Of a stretch of 19,583 bases of DNA, positions 1 through 7,315 are shown in pieces. How positions within the stretch are numbered: position 1 is the stretch's first letter; every line of letters starts with the position of its first letter. A model generated the notes under the pieces. It was not told the origin of the DNA and ran no database searches. It saw only the letters and a program-made list of their open reading frames with translations. The position numbers were made by a program, and so were the translations under genes. This DNA comes from JBCBJZ01 sp038522635 (GTDB taxonomy: Bacteria > Pseudomonadota > Alphaproteobacteria > Rhizobiales > Hyphomicrobiaceae): assembly GCA_038522635.1 (NCBI GenBank), contig JBCBJZ010000062.1:1-19583 (forward strand), in the 5' to 3' direction.

Positions 1-57
1 CTTCGCGGCATCAAGCCAGCCGACCCGTCCGTTACTTGCTGACTTTACTGGCAAACA

Positions 58-660
58 TCACTGGCGGATGCCTTCAACGTGCAGATCAAGCTCCACCACG
101 GCCGATTGCGGGCCCAAGCTTTTCACCATACCGAAGTCGGCCATTTTGAAGCTCGTCGTGCCCGCGAAGCCCTGACGGAAGCCGCCCCACGGGTCTTTGC
201 CGCCGCCGATGTACTTCGCTTCGATTTCAACCGGCTTGGTGACACCCAGGAACGTGAAGTTCCCGGTGATGATGGCAGTGTCTTCGCCCGTCACCTTGAT
301 GGCGGTGCTCTCAAACGTGGCCTTGGGGTGCGCGGCCACGTTGAGGAAATCAGCGCTGCGCAGGTGCTTATCGCGGGCGGCGTGGTTCGAATTCACGCTT
401 GCGGTCTCGATCACCACGTTGATTTTCGACGCGGCAGGGTTGTTCTTGTCGAAGGTGAAGCTGCCATCGAAGTTGTCGAACCGCCCGGTCAGCCAACTGT
501 AGCCCAGGTGCTTGACCCGGAAGTTGATCGAGGCGTGCGCGCCTTTGACGTCGATCGCGTAGGTTTCCGCGGCGATGGCGGGCGTTGCCGCGATGGGGGC
601 GGTGGCAAGCGCACCGGCGAGCGCGAAGGCGGCCAAGGCGGCAAGCGAGAAGCGTTTCAT
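58..660 (-). CDS. yceI: YceI-family periplasmic protein
   Basis: The 200-residue product starts with a clear Sec signal peptide (MKRF, then an Ala/Leu-rich core, probable cleavage after the AIA near residue 30). The mature part reads like the YceI lipocalin-like beta-barrel: YAIDVKGAHASINFRVKHLG at its start and FLGVTKPVEIEAKY in the second half. Family members bind polyisoprenoid lipids in the periplasm; the substrate here is unknown. Length is normal for the family. A strong ribosome site (AAGGAG) lies just upstream of the ATG. It sits 114 bases downstream of a cytochrome b561 gene on the same strand. That pairing is common (E. coli yceJ-yceI) and suggests co-transcription and a joint role with membrane quinones or isoprenoids. 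Confidence 0.93.
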   Translation of the reverse strand: MKRFSLAALAAFALAGALATAPIAATPAIAAETYAIDVKGAHASINFRVKHLGYSWLTGRFDNFDGSFTFDKNNPAASKINVVIETASVNSNHAARDKHLRSADFLNVAAHPKATFESTAIKVTGEDTAIITGNFTFLGVTKPVEIEAKYIGGGKDPWGGFRQGFAGTTSFKMADFGMVKSLGPQSAVVELDLHVEGIRQ

Positions 661-774
661 GGATCATCTCCTTGTTGGTACGTTGAGAGGGGATTGAGGG
701 CCAAGTGGGGCCAGGAATGTCAGGCTGGGAAAGAGGGCGCGGTCACGACATCGCGTGGCATTTCGCCTGGCACG

Positions 775-1329
775 TCACTCTCGCGGCGTGACGCCGCTCG
801 TCATGCGCCGCAAGGTGTCGTCGCGATCGATGAAGTGGTGTTTGAGGGCCGCCAACGCGTGCACCACGGCGAGCCCGACGATGGCGTAGGCCGCCCACTC
901 GTGCACATCGCCGGCAAGGTCGCCCGCGACTTTCGACTGGATCAGCGGTGGCAGTTCGAAAGCCCCGAAGACGCTGATCGGCTTACCATCTGCGGTGGCG
1001 AACACGTAGCCGGTGATGCCCATCACGATCAGCAGCACGTAGAGGGCCAGGTGGGCCGCGTGCCCGGCAAGCGCCTCCAAGCGCGAGTGGGGAAGCGCTG
1101 CGGGCGTCCGTGTCATCGCGCGCCATGCCAGCCGCACCAGGATCAGGACGACCAGCACCATACCAAGCGACGTATGCAACTCGGGCGCCCGCTGGTACCA
1201 GGCGCTGTAATAGTCGAGCGTGCGCATCCAGTAGCCGAGCGCGAAAAGCCCGAAGACGAGCAAGGCCACACTCCAATGGAGGAGGCGAGCTAAGCCGTTG
1301 TACTGGCGCGGTTGACCGTTGGCGTTCAT
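775..1329 (-). CDS. Cytochrome b561 family membrane protein
   Basis: A 184-residue integral membrane protein of the bacterial cytochrome b561 (YodB/YceJ) type, a di-haem b protein thought to move electrons from quinol. Seen: an N-terminal NGLARLLHWSVALLVFGLFA helix with the haem-ligand His in LLHW, then ELHTSLGMVLVVLILVRLAWR, a third helix around LALYVLLIVMGITGYVF, and a last helix with DVHEWAAYAIVGLAVVHALAAL. Four membrane segments and His in each expected helix are present. The reading frame continues 88 codons upstream, but the ATG at 1329 is preferred: AAGGAG lies at good distance and the upstream residues are Arg-rich and unlike the family. It pairs with the downstream yceI. The 248 bases between it and the upstream SDR gene hold no gene, so it may have its own promoter. 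Confidence 0.92.
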   Translation of the reverse strand: MNANGQPRQYNGLARLLHWSVALLVFGLFALGYWMRTLDYYSAWYQRAPELHTSLGMVLVVLILVRLAWRAMTRTPAALPHSRLEALAGHAAHLALYVLLIVMGITGYVFATADGKPISVFGAFELPPLIQSKVAGDLAGDVHEWAAYAIVGLAVVHALAALKHHFIDRDDTLRRMTSGVTPRE

Positions 1330-1577
1330 GGGAAGCTCCTTGGTCGGCGGCAGGCGAAGGGAGGGAAGCACGGCCCTCACATGAGGCGAGGACCGTAGCT
1401 TCTGGGGAAACGTCGCAGCCACCGGTTCGCCGCGACGGCATAGGATGAAAGCGCCAATCTTGTCCGGTACGCTCGCGCAACTGTGAAGCCGCGCCGCCGA
1501 TCGTCTGGCGCGAGCAACGCGCTTAGCAACGCTCTGGGCCAGGACGGCACGACGGCCGCCTCGACCGCGACGGTTGC

Positions 1578-2345
1578 CTACACCTGGGCCCACCCGCCAT
1601 CGACGCCAAGGTCGGCGCCCGTCACGAATGAACTTTCATCGCTGGCGAGGTAGACGGCGGCCTGCGCGATCTCGCTTGGCGTGCCCGCGCGTCCCAGCGG
1701 TGACCCTTTGCCGGCCATCTCTTCAAACTGCGGGTAAGCGTCCTCGCCAACATTCGAGTTCGCGAAGAACTTGGTGGGCACAATCCCAGGGCTCAGCGCG
1801 TTGACGCGGATGCCGGCACCGCCCAGTTCAGCAGCGAAGGTGCGGGCGAACGAACGGACCGCCGCCTTGCTGGCGAAATAGAGACTGCCGCCGGCGAACC
1901 CTTTGGCGTGCACGGCTGAGGAGGTGAGGATGACGGAACTGCCCGATTTCAGCAGAGGCGCGAGCTTCTGAACGGTGAAAAACACGCCTTTGACGTTCAA
2001 GTCGAACTGGTGCGCGTAGACGGTCTCATCCACGTCGCTGAGCGGGGCGAAGACGCCGTTGCCAGCGTTGGCGAAGACGATATCGAGGGCTGTGAAGTGC
2101 TCGCGGGCGGTTACGGCGAGGCGGTCCAAATCCTCAAGCTTGGATGAATCCGCGACCAGGCCGATCGCCCGATCGCCGAGCACAGCGACCGCGCTATCGA
2201 CGTTGTCGCGGCTGCGTCCAGTGATGAGCACGCGCGCGCCTTGCGCGATGAAGTGACGGGCGGTTTCAAGCCCGATGCCTGTGGTGCCTCCGGTAATCAC
2301 GGCGGTCTTGCCGGCGAGGCGCCCGTTGCTGACGTTGGCGGTCAT
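1578..2345 (-). CDS. SDR-family NAD(P)-dependent oxidoreductase
   Basis: A 255-residue classical short-chain dehydrogenase/reductase. Seen: the cofactor-binding TGGTTGIG motif (residues 18-25), NAG at 93-95, the structural Asn in LNVKG (about 117), a Ser in LTSSAV (about 142), and the catalytic Y156-x3-K160 (YFASK). SPGIVPT and the C-terminal VTGADLGVDGGW stretch are also typical. Length is standard. R44 after the second beta strand (ITGRSRD) suggests NADP(H) preference, an inference only. The substrate cannot be told. The gene is divergent from a LysR regulator 105 bases away, the usual arrangement for a regulator and its target. Confidence 0.93.
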   Translation of the reverse strand: MTANVSNGRLAGKTAVITGGTTGIGLETARHFIAQGARVLITGRSRDNVDSAVAVLGDRAIGLVADSSKLEDLDRLAVTAREHFTALDIVFANAGNGVFAPLSDVDETVYAHQFDLNVKGVFFTVQKLAPLLKSGSSVILTSSAVHAKGFAGGSLYFASKAAVRSFARTFAAELGGAGIRVNALSPGIVPTKFFANSNVGEDAYPQFEEMAGKGSPLGRAGTPSEIAQAAVYLASDESSFVTGADLGVDGGWAQV

Positions 2346-2431
2346 GGTCGGTGTCCTTGTCCTCGTTGCTTGTGACCGAAAGCTGGGGGCGTCGCGCTGA
2401 AGGAAAAGCGAGCGTTGCTGGAAACGATTTT

Positions 2432-2444
2432 TCTGATAATCAGA
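2432..2444. promoter_or_regulatory. Perfect dyad, candidate LysR-type operator
   Basis: TCTGATAATCAGA is a perfect inverted repeat (6-bp arms, central A) in the gap between the divergent SDR and LysR genes. Its outer bases fit the T-N11-A rule of LysR-family binding boxes. It ends 6 bases before the chosen LysR start and overlaps a GATAAT stretch that could be the regulator's -10 element, so binding here could repress lysR itself while acting on the SDR gene. Function is inferred; the dyad is seen. Confidence 0.6.
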
Positions 2445-2450
2445 ACAATC

Positions 2451-3425
2451 ATGAGCGAGCTCGAAGAGATGCGCAGCTTCGTCCAGGTGGTCGAGTCAGG
2501 CAGCGCCACCAAAGCGGCGACCGTGCGCGGGGTGGCCGTCTCCGCCATCTCGCGCCGTATGAAAGACCTGGAAGCCCGCCTCGGCGTGCAACTGATCAAG
2601 CGCACCACGCGCAAGATGACGCTGACGCAGGAGGGGCGCTCGTTCTACGAGCGCGCGGTGCGCATCCTGTCCGATCTTGCGGAAGCCGAAGCTGAAATCA
2701 CCCACAAGGATGCGCGTCTGACCGGCGAACTTCGCGTCAGCATCCCTGTCAGTTTCGGCATGACGCAAGTCGCACCCTTCCTGTCCGTCTTCATGAGCGC
2801 GCACCCTGATCTTGTGGTGAAGGTCGACATGAGCGATCGGCGCGTTTCATTGGTGGAGGAAGGCTTTGACGTCGGCATTCGGATCGGTCGGCTCGGTGAT
2901 TCAAGCCTGAAGGCTCGCAAGATCCTCGCCTTCCGGCATGTGCTGTGCGCCGCGCCCGCGTTTTTCAAGCGGCACGGTATGCCCACGCGCCCCGATGATC
3001 TCAAGGGCTGGCCGGCGCTTTGTTACGGTCATCTGGCCCATCCGACGCGGTGGCCTTACGTCGATCCCGCAGGTCACGCGGGCGAGGTGCAGGTGGACGC
3101 GCGCCTCGAAGCGACCAACGGCGATGTGTTGCGTGAAGCGGGCATCGCTGGCCATGGCGTCCTGTGTGAGCCAAGCTTCATCGTCCATCGCGCGCTGGAA
3201 GCGGGGACGCTGGTACCGGCGCTGATGGACCACCGGTGGTTCGGCATGTCGATCTACGCGATCTACCCGCCAACACGGCACGTGTCGTTGCGTGTGCGCC
3301 GCTTCATCGATGATCTTGTCGACCACTTCGACGGGGCGCCGTCGTGGGAGGCCTGCCTTGCGGGTGCGCGCAGCCGGCCCAGCCGCAGCGCTCGAGCAAC
3401 GGGCGATCGATCGGGATCACCATAG
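2451..3425 (+). CDS. LysR-family transcriptional regulator
   Basis: A 324-residue LysR-type regulator. The N-terminal winged helix-turn-helix is clear (MRSFVQVVESGSATKAAT, then ISRRMKDLEARLGVQLIKR, TTRKMTLTQEGRSFYERA). A periplasmic-binding-like effector domain follows (ELRVSIPVSFG, FDVGIRIGRL, GHGVLCEPSFIV), closest in feel to the CrgA/DhcR-like group that often controls adjacent oxidoreductases. The frame opens at a TTG at 2415, but the ATG at 2451 gives the usual family start. No good Shine-Dalgarno precedes it, so a short-leader or leaderless message is possible. The last residues (ATGDRSGSP) and the TAG stop are encoded by a piece of the dispersed hairpin repeat, so the C-terminus was probably changed by its insertion. 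The likely target is the divergent SDR gene. Confidence 0.92.
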   Translation: MSELEEMRSFVQVVESGSATKAATVRGVAVSAISRRMKDLEARLGVQLIKRTTRKMTLTQEGRSFYERAVRILSDLAEAEAEITHKDARLTGELRVSIPVSFGMTQVAPFLSVFMSAHPDLVVKVDMSDRRVSLVEEGFDVGIRIGRLGDSSLKARKILAFRHVLCAAPAFFKRHGMPTRPDDLKGWPALCYGHLAHPTRWPYVDPAGHAGEVQVDARLEATNGDVLREAGIAGHGVLCEPSFIVHRALEAGTLVPALMDHRWFGMSIYAIYPPTRHVSLRVRRFIDDLVDHFDGAPSWEACLAGARSRPSRSARATGDRSGSP

Positions 3426-3442
3426 GTGAGCCCGACATCTAG
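3393..3442 (-). repeat. Shortened copy of the two-hairpin dispersed repeat
   Basis: A 50-base piece begins with GAGCAACGGGCG, like the left end of the full copies at 6927 and 12821. It continues into the reverse complement of their second hairpin. The stem TCGGG-TCACC pairs with GGTGA-CCCGA across an ATA loop (3411-3435, one mismatch), and the piece ends in CTAG. It overlaps the 3' end and stop codon of the LysR gene and fills the 22-base gap to the convergent MttB-like gene. It may act as a two-way transcription stop, but there is no T-run. Confidence 0.75.
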
Positions 3443-3447
3443 GTTCG

Positions 3448-5034
3448 TCAGGCCCCGCCCGGTGGAAGATGGATCGTGAAACGCTCCCGGATTTGTGCGT
3501 CGATGGCCGGATCGATCAGCGGTTGCGTCGGCGCGCTCAAGATCGTTTCCCGCCGGGTCCGTGCCGCTGCCAAAAGATCGGGCCGGCCGACCTCTTCCCA
3601 TTCCTTCGGGCTCGTGCGGTCGGCGATGTCGGGATAGATGTACTCGCTTTCCATGATCGCCAGGGTGCGCGCATGCCCCAGGTAGTGCCCGGGCCCGTCC
3701 AGGCAGACATCGCGCATCATGTCGATGCTGAGCGCATCGTCATCCACGTCGATGCCGCGAACGCAGCGCAACACCTGGCCGATCATGTCGTTGCCGAGGA
3801 CCAACGAGTCGAAGGAGAAGCCGAGCAGCGATGCGTGCATGCCAACCGCCTCGTACACCATGTTGAGACCCGCAAGACCCGCCATGACGTTCGAGATGCC
3901 CTGCTCCCACCCCGCCTGCATGTCAGGCACTTTGCTGTCGGCGATCCCCGCGGCCGCACCGCCTGGCAACCCGTAGAAGTGGTGCATCTGCGCGCAGCCG
4001 GCTGTCAGCAGGGCTTGCTCGCCCGACCCACCGCTCATCGCGCCTGAGCGCAGATCGGACACGAACGGCCATGTGCCGAACACGGCTGGATGTCCTGGGC
4101 GAATGGCGTTCACATAGACGACGCCTGCGAGGCATTCGGCCACCGCTTGCACGATCGCGGTTGCCAGGGGGGCAGGCGCCGTTGCGCCAGCCTGACCCGC
4201 TGACAACAGCAGCACCGGCATGCCGCCGCGGATGCAGGCCTCCATGACCACGCAACTCTCTTCGGCGAACGCCAGCGGCGGCACCACGAAACAGTTGGAA
4301 TTGAGCACGAAGGGCCGGGCCCGCCAGGCCGCTTCGCCGCCTGCGATCAGATGCAAAAGATCGAGCAGGCCCGGCACGTGCGCCGCATCACCGATGCTGG
4401 TGCCGATGTGCTTGGTCGTGCCCGAACAGCAGGCGTAGATCGTGTTGAGGTCGAGTTCGAAATTATCTTCAATGTCGCGACACACCAGCGGGCGTTGGAA
4501 AAAGTGGACGTTGTCGAGGGCCTGGGTCAGGCGCGCGGCGTCATAGAGGTCGCCGATGGTCGGATCGCGGTAGGTGTTGGTGTCGGGATCGTGCACGTGG
4601 ACGGCAGCGCCAGCGGTGCCGAAGTGGACCTGCTTGCCGTGCAATTCCAGATCGAAGCGCGGGTCGCGGGCGGGCAGCGTCAGATTGCGCGCCGCCTTCG
4701 CCACCATGTCTTCAACGAGCGCGCGGGGAAAGCGCAACCGCCCATCATCGCCCTCAAGCGCGCCGGCTGCCGTCATCGCTTCACGCCCCGAAGGCGGCGC
4801 GTTCTTCAGGCCGATGTGTTCCAGCACATCAAGTGCTGCACGATGGATACGTTCGACATCGCCGTCGCGCAGCGGGCGGTAGGTGCCGCCGGGCAAACCC
4901 GGATGCACCGGCCGTAGGCGCTCCGATAGCGGGGCTTCGCGCATGGCTTTACGTGCCTTGCGTCCACCGCTGCGCCGCGCACGCGGGCTGGCGGGTGGTT
5001 GGGTCTGTGCACGCTCGCGCTCGTCTTCCGCCAT
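3448..5034 (-). CDS. Trimethylamine methyltransferase (MttB)-family protein, pyrrolysine-free
   Basis: A 528-residue member of the MttB/COG5598 family, corrinoid-dependent methyltransferases acting on quaternary or tertiary amines. Seen: a basic, disordered-looking head (residues 10-35, RARRSGGRKARKA), then YRPLRDGDVERIHRAALDVL and the long TIM-barrel part with VHFGTAGAAVHVHDPDT, AGQAGATAPAPLATAIVQAV, GLPGGAAAGIADSKVPDMQAG and CLDGPGHYLGH near the end. There is no in-frame amber codon, so this is not a pyrrolysine enzyme. Pyl-free relatives include glycine betaine demethylases, but most are uncharacterised. The frame is open 116 codons further upstream; the ATG at 5034 is chosen for its GAGGAG ribosome site and because the upstream part overlaps another gene remnant. 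No corrinoid protein partner lies in the window. Family assignment is firm, substrate unknown. Confidence 0.88.
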   Translation of the reverse strand: MAEDERERAQTQPPASPRARRSGGRKARKAMREAPLSERLRPVHPGLPGGTYRPLRDGDVERIHRAALDVLEHIGLKNAPPSGREAMTAAGALEGDDGRLRFPRALVEDMVAKAARNLTLPARDPRFDLELHGKQVHFGTAGAAVHVHDPDTNTYRDPTIGDLYDAARLTQALDNVHFFQRPLVCRDIEDNFELDLNTIYACCSGTTKHIGTSIGDAAHVPGLLDLLHLIAGGEAAWRARPFVLNSNCFVVPPLAFAEESCVVMEACIRGGMPVLLLSAGQAGATAPAPLATAIVQAVAECLAGVVYVNAIRPGHPAVFGTWPFVSDLRSGAMSGGSGEQALLTAGCAQMHHFYGLPGGAAAGIADSKVPDMQAGWEQGISNVMAGLAGLNMVYEAVGMHASLLGFSFDSLVLGNDMIGQVLRCVRGIDVDDDALSIDMMRDVCLDGPGHYLGHARTLAIMESEYIYPDIADRTSPKEWEEVGRPDLLAAARTRRETILSAPTQPLIDPAIDAQIRERFTIHLPPGGA

Positions 5035-5129
5035 GCCGTTCGCTCCTCGTCGTGGTCGTGACCTGCGGTGCCAACCATCGGAACCGGCAGCCCTGATATC
5101 TTGCGCGAGCGCCAAGGCGCTGTCTGCAC

Positions 5130-5312
5130 CTAAAGCGACAGAATGCTGCACCGGCTCGACGTGGGGCGTCGCCAACGCGACCGACCAGCGGTTTCCCCGG
5201 GGCTTCCATGGGCGCCCGGCGCGATGAAATTTTCTTTCCGCGTGCGCGCGGTCATCGTCCCGTAACGCAGCGCGATCACCTCGTAGGCATCCGTGGGCAT
5301 GGTGTCGATCAT
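5130..5312 (-). pseudogene. Truncated 5' remnant of an MBL-fold (N-acyl homoserine lactonase-like) gene
   Basis: A short frame keeps an AGGA ribosome site and the opening MIDTMPTDAYEVIALRYGTM, followed by TARTRKENFIA. This resembles from memory the N-terminus of metallo-beta-lactamase-fold proteins annotated as N-acyl homoserine lactonase family (YEVxALRYxT...RRENFI). After about 36 residues the match fades into Ser/Arg-rich sequence and a stop; none of the HxHxDH metal-binding part exists in any frame nearby. I read it as a gene cut off by deletion, its start left in the leader of the MttB-like gene 95 bases downstream. A short functional peptide or upstream ORF is an alternative. Apart from it, the 435-base stretch 5035-5469 shows only an AT-richer patch near 5400-5440 likely to hold divergent promoters. 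Confidence 0.5.
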
Positions 5313-5469
5313 CGCGTGTTCCTGCGTTGCGGCGCGCTCGCTCGAATGGTGGCGCTCCGGTGATGGTTTTCGCCGGGCTCATCGCATCACGCGCCAGGCG
5401 GCTACATTATGGTAGTGGTTAAATGAGATGTTCACCATGAGCGCAGCATCGAAGTGAGGGCGCAGCGAA

Positions 5470-6930
5470 GTGGAAAAGCCGGGCAGCACGTCGTTCTTCA
5501 GTGAGTTCATGAACTCGGTCGCCGAGCAGGGTTGGGCGCTGCTGCCGCGTGCGCTGCGGGGGGCGCGTCGCGATGAGGAACTGGATGAGCTGATCGCTGC
5601 ACTCGTCTCAAGCCGCGGTGAAGCCTCGGGCGTGGCAATCGCCCGCGCGATCCTCAGCCATTACCAGACCATGGATGCCGCAGAGCGCCTGCGCTTCTTC
5701 AGCACGCTCAACGAGCAGCTCATGCCGGATAAGGAACGCGTGACCCGCGCCGCCACGCGTTACATCGCCGATCCCAGCCCGCAGGCCTTGAGCGCTCTGC
5801 AACAGGTGGTTGACAGCCCGCGCCAGGAATTCTTCCGCCGCCTCAATCTTGCGCGCGGGGCGACCGCCGCGCTCGTCAAAATGCGCGAAGACTTGCTCAG
5901 CCTGCTGCGCGCCCATCCCGAGTTGCAACCCGTCGACAACGACCTCAAGCACCTGCTGATGTCATGGTTCAACCGCGGTTTCCTCGAGTTGCGCCACATC
6001 GATTGGCAGACGCCGGCGGCGATCCTGGAGAAGATCATCGCCTACGAAGCTGTGCACGAGATCGCCGGCTGGGATGATCTTCGCCGCCGTCTGGAGCCGT
6101 CCGATCGGCGGTGCTTTGCCTATTTCCACCCCTCGTTGACCGACGAACCTTTGATCTTCGTCGAAGTGGCGCTGCTGCAGAGCGCGCCGGCCGCGATCCA
6201 CGATGTCTTGCGCGAACCACCCAACGGCGAAAGGGAGGGCGGTGCGCCGACCACAGCCGTGTTCTATTCGATCTCAAACTGCCAGAAGGGCCTGCGCGGC
6301 ATTTCTTTCGGCAACTTCCTGATCAAGCATGTGGTGGAGGACCTGCTGAAAGAGCAGCCACAACTGAAGACGTTCATCACGCTGTCGCCGGTACCCGGGT
6401 TCACGGCCTGGCTGCAGCGTGTGCTCGATTCCGAAGGCGTTGATGATGGACGTGTCGTGCTCGATGACCAGGCTCGGGCGCAAGTCGCCAGCCTCATCGG
6501 CCACCGCGCCGGCAACGATGCGACGCCCGACATCTCCGCGATCACCGCTGACGATGATGCAGGTCTGCGTAGCCTCGTGCTGTCGCTCGCTGCGCACTAT
6601 TTCCTGCATGCGAAGTCGTCTCAGGGCGGGCCGTTCGATCCCGTGGCGCGCTTTCACTTGGGCAACGGGGCGCGCCTTGAGCGGATCAACTGGCGCGGTG
6701 ATCTGTCTCCTAAAGCCATGCGCGGTGCGCTGGGCCTGATGGTCAACTACCTCTACGAACGCCGCCAGATCGAGGTGAACCACGAAGCCTTCGTCAATGA
6801 GGGCAAGATCGCTGCTGCCCGCACGGTGCGTAGCTTGCTGCGCGTGGGTGGAGCGAAGGCCTCATCGCCGGCTCAGAAGCGTGCGCCAGCGCAGGCTGCC
6901 CTACCTCCGCCGCGCAAAGCGACCGTCTAG
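5470..6930 (+). CDS. Malonyl-CoA decarboxylase
   Basis: A 486-residue protein of the malonyl-CoA decarboxylase (MLYCD/MatA) family, which converts malonyl-CoA to acetyl-CoA and CO2. The N-terminal helical domain covers about residues 1-185 (LLMSWFNRGFLELRHIDWQT at its end). The GNAT-like catalytic domain follows with FHPSLTDEPLIFVEVAL (219-235), SNCQKGLRGISFGN (269-282), LSPVPGF (305-311) and FHLGNGARLERINW (395-408). The family's catalytic Ser and His would be S306 and H396. The C-terminal 35 residues are Ala/Pro/Lys-rich and not conserved. The start is a GTG with a GAGG-like site about 10 bases upstream; no ATG in frame precedes it. It is not beside matB or matC, so it stands alone. The TAG stop lies in the CTAG that begins the dispersed repeat. 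Confidence 0.93.
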   Translation: MEKPGSTSFFSEFMNSVAEQGWALLPRALRGARRDEELDELIAALVSSRGEASGVAIARAILSHYQTMDAAERLRFFSTLNEQLMPDKERVTRAATRYIADPSPQALSALQQVVDSPRQEFFRRLNLARGATAALVKMREDLLSLLRAHPELQPVDNDLKHLLMSWFNRGFLELRHIDWQTPAAILEKIIAYEAVHEIAGWDDLRRRLEPSDRRCFAYFHPSLTDEPLIFVEVALLQSAPAAIHDVLREPPNGEREGGAPTTAVFYSISNCQKGLRGISFGNFLIKHVVEDLLKEQPQLKTFITLSPVPGFTAWLQRVLDSEGVDDGRVVLDDQARAQVASLIGHRAGNDATPDISAITADDDAGLRSLVLSLAAHYFLHAKSSQGGPFDPVARFHLGNGARLERINWRGDLSPKAMRGALGLMVNYLYERRQIEVNHEAFVNEGKIAAARTVRSLLRVGGAKASSPAQKRAPAQAALPPPRKATV

Positions 6931-7078
6931 AGCAACGGGCGCAAAGTGCGAGGCACCGGCTTAAACACTCACGCCTTGCCTTTGCGCCCATAGTTGCTCT
7001 GCACTTTAAGATCAGATCATCTTTGGGCGATGTCGGGCTCACCTGCGGCGATCCCGATAAATCGCTGAGATGATCTAG
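6927..7078 (+). repeat. Two-hairpin dispersed repeat, full copy A
   Basis: Hairpin 1 (6929-7000) pairs AGAGCAAC and GGGCGCAAAG with CTTTGCGCCC and GTTGCTCT, with a 3-base bulge. Hairpin 2 (7014-7076) pairs AGATCATCT with AGATGATCT and has an inner TCGGG/CCCGA stem. CTAG stands at both edges, and the first CTAG contains the stop of the malonyl-CoA decarboxylase gene. About 20 differences over 150 bases separate it from the copy at 12819. No coding potential is evident. It may be a transposase-dependent miniature element or a structured RNA or terminator; the class is unknown to me. Confidence 0.85.
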
Positions 7079-7098
7079 GGCAACGCTTGCTGGCACCG

Positions 7099-7160
7099 CC
7101 CCGTCGCCGGCCTCGCCCCGTCGCCGGCCTCGCGCCGTCCCCGACCTCGCACTGGCCTCG
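7099..7160 (+). repeat. Short GC-rich tandem repeat, 17-bp unit
   Basis: Two identical 17-base units (CCCCGTCGCCGGCCTCG) at 7099-7115 and 7116-7132 are followed by a diverged third (7133-7149) and a partial fourth ending in CTCG. It lies in the gene-free stretch 6931-7315, just after repeat copy A. The rest of that stretch (7161-7300) shows no supported gene; it must contain the promoter of the metallopeptidase gene. Confidence 0.8.
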
Positions 7161-7315
7161 CACCGGGCCAAAGCGGCTCCGCTTAGCTATGGCATTGGGT
7201 TGCCCACGCCCCCGTGGTGCCTTGTTTCAGCGCCCCCGTTGGTGCACAACGGCAACCAGTTTCAGGTCTTGTCCCTGAGCCTTGCCAGGGGCGCCGGCCA
7301 GTTTGAGGATCTCCC

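Noticed and set aside
1..42. Possible C-terminus of a plus-strand gene (13 codons then TGA)
   Set aside because: Too short to support; could equally be spacer downstream of yceI.
79..1293. Long plus-strand frame of 404 codons opposite yceI and cytochrome b561
   Set aside because: It is antisense to two well-recognised genes, crosses their intergenic gap, and its residues are the Arg/Gly/His-rich type produced by high-GC antisense frames.
3411..3435. Rho-independent terminator between LysR and MttB-like genes
   Set aside because: The hairpin is real but no T-run follows on either strand, and it is explained by the dispersed repeat.
6929..7000. tRNA or known small RNA in hairpin 1
   Set aside because: No cloverleaf, no CCA end, no T-loop consensus; it repeats elsewhere as part of a larger element.
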